Shown in pieces: positions 60,691 through 64,000 of a stretch of DNA of 64,000 nt (its first letter is position 1; every line of letters begins with the position of its first letter). A program made the position numbers and the translations under genes. The notes under the pieces were generated by a model. The model had not been told where the DNA came from and made no database searches. It was given only the letters and a program-made list of their open reading frames with translations. Origin of the DNA: Acidobacteriota bacterium (GTDB lineage Bacteria > Acidobacteriota > Terriglobia > Terriglobales > Acidobacteriaceae); assembly GCA_031296105.1 (NCBI GenBank), contig JARLGJ010000012.1, positions 59,641 through 123,640 of the forward strand, read 5' to 3'.

Positions 60691-60958
60691 TAGAGAGACT
60701 CTGATCAAGCCGGAATCTGTCAGGGCATGGCTTCAGCCATGCCGCTAAACCGGCACCAATTTGTCGCGGCTTTAGCCACTGAGGAAAGGTTCGTCAAGAA
60801 TCAAACAGCTTTCCCTCAGGGGCTGAAGCCCCTGTGTTTATGCGGCTTTTACGGCACGGATAAATCCGTGCCCTGACAAAACATCTTCCCCTCAAAATCT
60901 ATCGGTGACCGGTTTGAATCCCGTAGAATAGCTCGCAAGGCTGACTTATTCAGAGCTT
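60691..60958. repeat. Interspersed palindromic repeat R1, copy e (long form)
   Basis: Nearly identical over its length to the copy at 32811-33076, with the same order: GAGACTCTGATCAAG, GGCATGGCTTCAGCCATGCC, GGGGCTGAAGCCCC, GGCACGGATAAATCCGTGCC, CTGACTTATTCAGAGCT. It lies between convergent genes and abuts the stop codon of the gene at 60961. Confidence 0.9.
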
Positions 60959-60960
60959 TC

Positions 60961-62232
60961 TTAGATCGGACCCTTCATGCGGTGGGCGAGGATCAGCAGG
61001 ATGCGCAGGTAGTATCCGGCGGGGCAGGCGTGTACGGCGAAGGGCACCGTCCAGCAGCAGGTAGGCAATCCCAATACGAGCAGATACCAATAGCGCGGCC
61101 GCAGATGGGCATACAGCGCCCGCGGCGTGAGTGCCGCACCCGCGCGCTGCAAAGCCCGGAAGAGGCGGCACTGCGGGGCGAATCCGCCGAAGTAGAGCAC
61201 CAGAGACGAAGCGGCCCAAAGGAAGATCCAGCGGCCGAAGTCGCGCCCCACGGCAAACAGCGGGGCAATGCACGCGAGTTGCAGCAACAGAATCGCCGCG
61301 AGCTGTGCTCGCGGCTCCGCGGAGCCGGTAGTTTCATCCGCAGTGCGATCCCGCAGCCAGGCCGTCATCAGGAACCATACGAGTCCAATCAGCGCGGCCC
61401 ATGCCAGTGGAGCCCAGATGCCGTGCGAGAACTGGTGCAGGGATTCCGCACTGAGCGCGACGCCCTGCCGCGAACTCCATTGCAGGGAATCGATGGCCGC
61501 CTGGGGCTGAGTGGAACAGCAGTGGACGGGATCGGCGGTGCTCCACGCGGGAAGCAGGGAGGCGTCGATGGCGCGGGCCGCCGCGGCGTTGCCGTGGAAG
61601 TGCATTACGAACGCCATGGCGAGCAGAGCCGGCGCGAGCACCGCCAGCGCCCACCAAGAGATTCCGCGCGAAGGTTCCGTTGGCGCCTGCCAGCCAAGGG
61701 AAAGGAAGAGAGCGGGCACGGCAAGAAAGAAGAATGCCTCGTGGCTCAAGAGCAGCACGATGATTACGGCATTGAGCGCGAGCCAGCGCAGAGGCGCGTT
61801 CTTCCGCGCGTGCAGCAGCTTCAGACACAGGACGAGTCCCAGCACCAGCAAAGCATCCTTGCGGATGGCGTTGCCCGCATAAGCAGGCGCGCCAAGCAGA
61901 AGTCCGGAGAAGAGCAGCGGCAAGGGCATTCGTCCGCGCGCGGTGCGCACGAAGTGCGCTGCCAGCGCGGCAAAGAGCAGCAGGCTGACGGCAACCACCA
62001 GGAGATGAATGCCGAGGTGCGTGGCGCGTGCGGCGCGCAACAGAATTTCTCCGGGAAGCCCGCGCCGCACGAAGCCGCCCGAATAGTTGATGAGCCATTC
62101 CGTCATGGGCCAACTGTCCTGGCCCCAATGCAGCGCCTGACAGGCTTGCAGCAGGAGGGCTCCGCCCATTGCCGTGCCCAAAGTGACCGACCAGAAAGTT
62201 TCGTGCCAATTCTTTTCCTGTGGCAGAGGCAT
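60961..62232 (-). CDS. Uncharacterised polytopic membrane protein (GFVRRGL type)
   Basis: 423 residues, ATG 62232. About nine to ten hydrophobic segments. EWLINYSGGFVRRGLPGEILL near the N-terminus is the recurrent motif of a family of uncharacterised bacterial membrane proteins sometimes linked to surface polysaccharide genes. A cysteine pair (HCCSTQ) in a large loop and the AGNAIRKDALLVLG segment are notable. The stop codon abuts the R1 repeat. Not recognised beyond that. Confidence 0.78.
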   Translation of the reverse strand: MPLPQEKNWHETFWSVTLGTAMGGALLLQACQALHWGQDSWPMTEWLINYSGGFVRRGLPGEILLRAARATHLGIHLLVVAVSLLLFAALAAHFVRTARGRMPLPLLFSGLLLGAPAYAGNAIRKDALLVLGLVLCLKLLHARKNAPLRWLALNAVIIVLLLSHEAFFFLAVPALFLSLGWQAPTEPSRGISWWALAVLAPALLAMAFVMHFHGNAAAARAIDASLLPAWSTADPVHCCSTQPQAAIDSLQWSSRQGVALSAESLHQFSHGIWAPLAWAALIGLVWFLMTAWLRDRTADETTGSAEPRAQLAAILLLQLACIAPLFAVGRDFGRWIFLWAASSLVLYFGGFAPQCRLFRALQRAGAALTPRALYAHLRPRYWYLLVLGLPTCCWTVPFAVHACPAGYYLRILLILAHRMKGPI

Positions 62233-62347
62233 GACGCGACCTTGCAATGGAGAAGCTCCTGAAATGGCAGGCAGCCGGAATCCGGACCGCGACGGCTTTC
62301 CGGAAGCCAATGGCCTTCATCTTAGCATCGGGCACTTCCGCGGCATC

Positions 62348-62358
62348 CGTTATAATCA
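62348..62358 (+). promoter_or_regulatory. Candidate sigma-70 -10 box for ahcY
   Basis: CGTTATAATCA contains TATAAT about 60 bases before the ahcY start; no good -35 hexamer is evident. Confidence 0.4.
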
Positions 62359-62414
62359 AGGACATTCAGCCGCGGCCTTTTTTCCAGCGCCGCGCATTTC
62401 CCGGAGGAACACTC

Positions 62415-63839
62415 TTGGCTCAGCTCACGCCCACCCTTACCGACTACAAGGTTGCCGATCTCTCTCTGGCCGATTGGGGCCGCAAGGAAATCACCATTGC
62501 CGAGTCGGAAATGCCCGGCCTCATGTCGATCCGCAAGAAGTACGCGGCGGAAAAACCTTTGCAGGGCGTGCGCATCACCGGCTCGCTGCACATGACCATC
62601 CAGACCGCGGTGCTCATCGAGACCTTGGTCGATCTCGGCGCCAGCGTGCGCTGGGCGAGCTGCAACATCTTCAGCACGCAGGACCACGCAGCGGCGGCCA
62701 TTGCCCTCACCGGCGTGCCGGTCTTCGCCTGGAAGGGCGAGTCCCTGGAAGAGTATTGGGAGTGCACCTTCAAGGCGGTCAGCCATCCCGGCGGGCTGGG
62801 TCCGCAACTGGTGGTCGATGACGGCGGCGACGTCACGCTGCTCATCCACAAGGGCTACGAGCTGGAGAACGGCTCCGACTGGGTGAACTCGGCGAGCGAA
62901 GCACACGAGGAAGAGGTCATCAAGAACCTGCTGAAGCGGGTGCACGCCGAGGATGCGAAGTACTGGCATAAGCTCGTGGCCGAGTGGCGCGGCGTTTCGG
63001 AAGAGACCACCACGGGCGTGCATCGTCTGTACCAGATGCAGCAAAAAGGCACCTTGCTGGTGCCGGCCATCAACGTCAACGATTCGGTGACCAAGTCGAA
63101 GTTCGACAACCTGTACGGCTGCCGCGAGTCGCTGGCCGACGGCATCAAGCGCGCCACGGACGTGATGGTGGCTGGCAAGGTTGCCGTCATCTGCGGACAC
63201 GGCGATGTGGGCAAAGGCTCGGCGCAGTCTCTGCGCGGCATCGGCGCCCGCGTTATCGTCACCGAAATCGACCCCATCAACGCCTTGCAGGCGGCCATGG
63301 AAGGCTACCAGGTGACGACCATCGAAGACACTTTGGGACTGGGCGACATCTACGTGACGACCACCGGCAACGTGGACATCATCACCCTGGAGCACATGCA
63401 GAAGATGAAGGACCAGGCCATTGTCTGCAACATTGGCCACTTCGATAACGAGATACAGGTGGATCGCCTGAACAACGCGCCGGGCGTGAAGCGCACCAAC
63501 ATCAAGCCGCAGGTGGATATGTACACCTTCCCTGACGGCCACTCGATCTTCCTGCTGGCGGAAGGCCGCCTGGTGAACCTGGGCTGCGCCACGGGACATC
63601 CGAGCTTTGTGATGTCGAACAGCTTCAGCAACCAGACGCTGGCGCAACTCGACCTGTGGAAGAACCGCGACACTTATAAGAATGACGTGTACGTGCTGCC
63701 CAAGAAGCTGGACGAGGAAGTGGCTCGCCTGCATCTGGAAAAGATCGGCGTAAAACTGACCACGCTGAGCAAGAAGCAGGCCGACTACCTTGGCGTACCG
63801 GTGGAAGGCCCGTACAAGCCGGACACGTACCGCTACTAA
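62415..63839 (+). CDS. ahcY: Adenosylhomocysteinase (S-adenosylhomocysteine hydrolase)
   Basis: 474 residues from TTG 62415, chosen for GGAGGAAC four bases upstream (longer in-frame starts are inside the divergent gene's promoter). [31 protein letters not shown], the NAD-binding [16 protein letters not shown] and the C-terminal KPDTYRY are all AhcY signatures. It hydrolyses S-adenosylhomocysteine to adenosine and homocysteine, recycling the by-product of methyl transfer. Confidence 0.97.
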   Translation: MAQLTPTLTDYKVADLSLADWGRKEITIAESEMPGLMSIRKKYAAEKPLQGVRITGSLHMTIQTAVLIETLVDLGASVRWASCNIFSTQDHAAAAIALTGVPVFAWKGESLEEYWECTFKAVSHPGGLGPQLVVDDGGDVTLLIHKGYELENGSDWVNSASEAHEEEVIKNLLKRVHAEDAKYWHKLVAEWRGVSEETTTGVHRLYQMQQKGTLLVPAINVNDSVTKSKFDNLYGCRESLADGIKRATDVMVAGKVAVICGHGDVGKGSAQSLRGIGARVIVTEIDPINALQAAMEGYQVTTIEDTLGLGDIYVTTTGNVDIITLEHMQKMKDQAIVCNIGHFDNEIQVDRLNNAPGVKRTNIKPQVDMYTFPDGHSIFLLAEGRLVNLGCATGHPSFVMSNSFSNQTLAQLDLWKNRDTYKNDVYVLPKKLDEEVARLHLEKIGVKLTTLSKKQADYLGVPVEGPYKPDTYRY

Positions 63840-63913
63840 CTTTCTTTCTCTGGAATACGAAGCCTCACCGCGCAGTCTGTTACGAAACTCTGTGACACTG
63901 GTTCAAGGTTGAT

Positions 63914-63948
63914 GTAAAAATGCTCTTGCGGAAGCGAGGGCATTTTTC
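63914..63948 (+). terminator. Rho-independent terminator of ahcY
   Basis: AAAAATGCTC...GAGGGCATTTTT stem with a short loop, about 75 bp after the stop codon. Confidence 0.8.
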
Positions 63949-64000
63949 ATGGGGTTCATTCGTGGCGAGGCGCGGGGGCAGCAGACGTTGTTTCCGTTAA

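Overview
Organism and setting. The window is GC-rich and comes from a Gram-negative bacterium: it carries a Tol-Pal envelope operon, an outer-membrane porin and multihaem cytochromes with signal peptides. M13 peptidases, abundant short palindromic intergenic repeats and unusual anaerobic-type molybdoenzymes fit an Acidobacteriota (Terriglobia-like) genome. That assignment is an inference from gene content; no rRNA is present.

Layout. 1-3.3 kb: the end of a large carbohydrate-related protein and a GH16 lipoprotein. 3.5-6.2 kb: a metallo-beta-lactamase-fold hydrolase, a DUF2064 (GT-A-fold) protein with a GNAT acetyltransferase, and a flavin reductase. 6.5-32.6 kb: an accessory block with three DMSO-reductase-superfamily molybdoenzymes: a cytoplasm-facing catalytic/ferredoxin/NrfD trio at 8.4-12.2 kb; an 823-residue enzyme with a small ferredoxin at 18.0-21.2 kb; and a tightly overlapping operon at 25.5-32.6 kb (aromatic-acid-type MFS transporter, CCG-domain Fe-S protein, radical SAM enzyme, molybdoenzyme, ferredoxin-DUF169). 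The block also holds a porin, moaA, a second DUF2064 protein, two cysteine-rich mini-proteins and an AcoR-like sigma-54 activator. 33-35 kb: TetR/esterase pair. 35-40 kb: arsenic cluster (third DUF2064 protein, ArsS-like radical SAM, ArsM, aquaporin, exported ArsC-like protein). 40-43.9 kb: TonB-C protein, tRNA-Gly, VOC protein, AraC/AzoR pair, phosphoesterase. 44-49.3 kb: Tol-Pal operon. 49.5-63.8 kb: M13 peptidase, glutamate dehydrogenase, YXW-rich exported protein, paired hexahaem cytochromes, a receiver/PPDK-N fusion, a membrane protein and ahcY.

How it works together. The strongest signal is regulatory. Nine GG-N10-GC sigma-54 promoter matches lie at sensible distances in front of the porin, the trio, moaA, the middle DUF2064 gene, the 823-residue enzyme, both cysteine-rich mini-proteins, the MFS-radical SAM operon and the third DUF2064 gene. 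Several are accompanied by a conserved upstream motif containing GCTTCTCAAAA(A/T)AAGACG. The sigma-54 activator at 21.4-23.6 kb is the obvious regulator. I read the block as an inducible regulon for uptake of a (probably aromatic) compound and its conversion by cytoplasmic Mo/W enzymes, with cofactor supply co-regulated. The substrate cannot be read from sequence. Noncoding space is mostly promoters, terminators and five copies of an interspersed palindromic repeat, two of them nearly identical and about 260 bp long.
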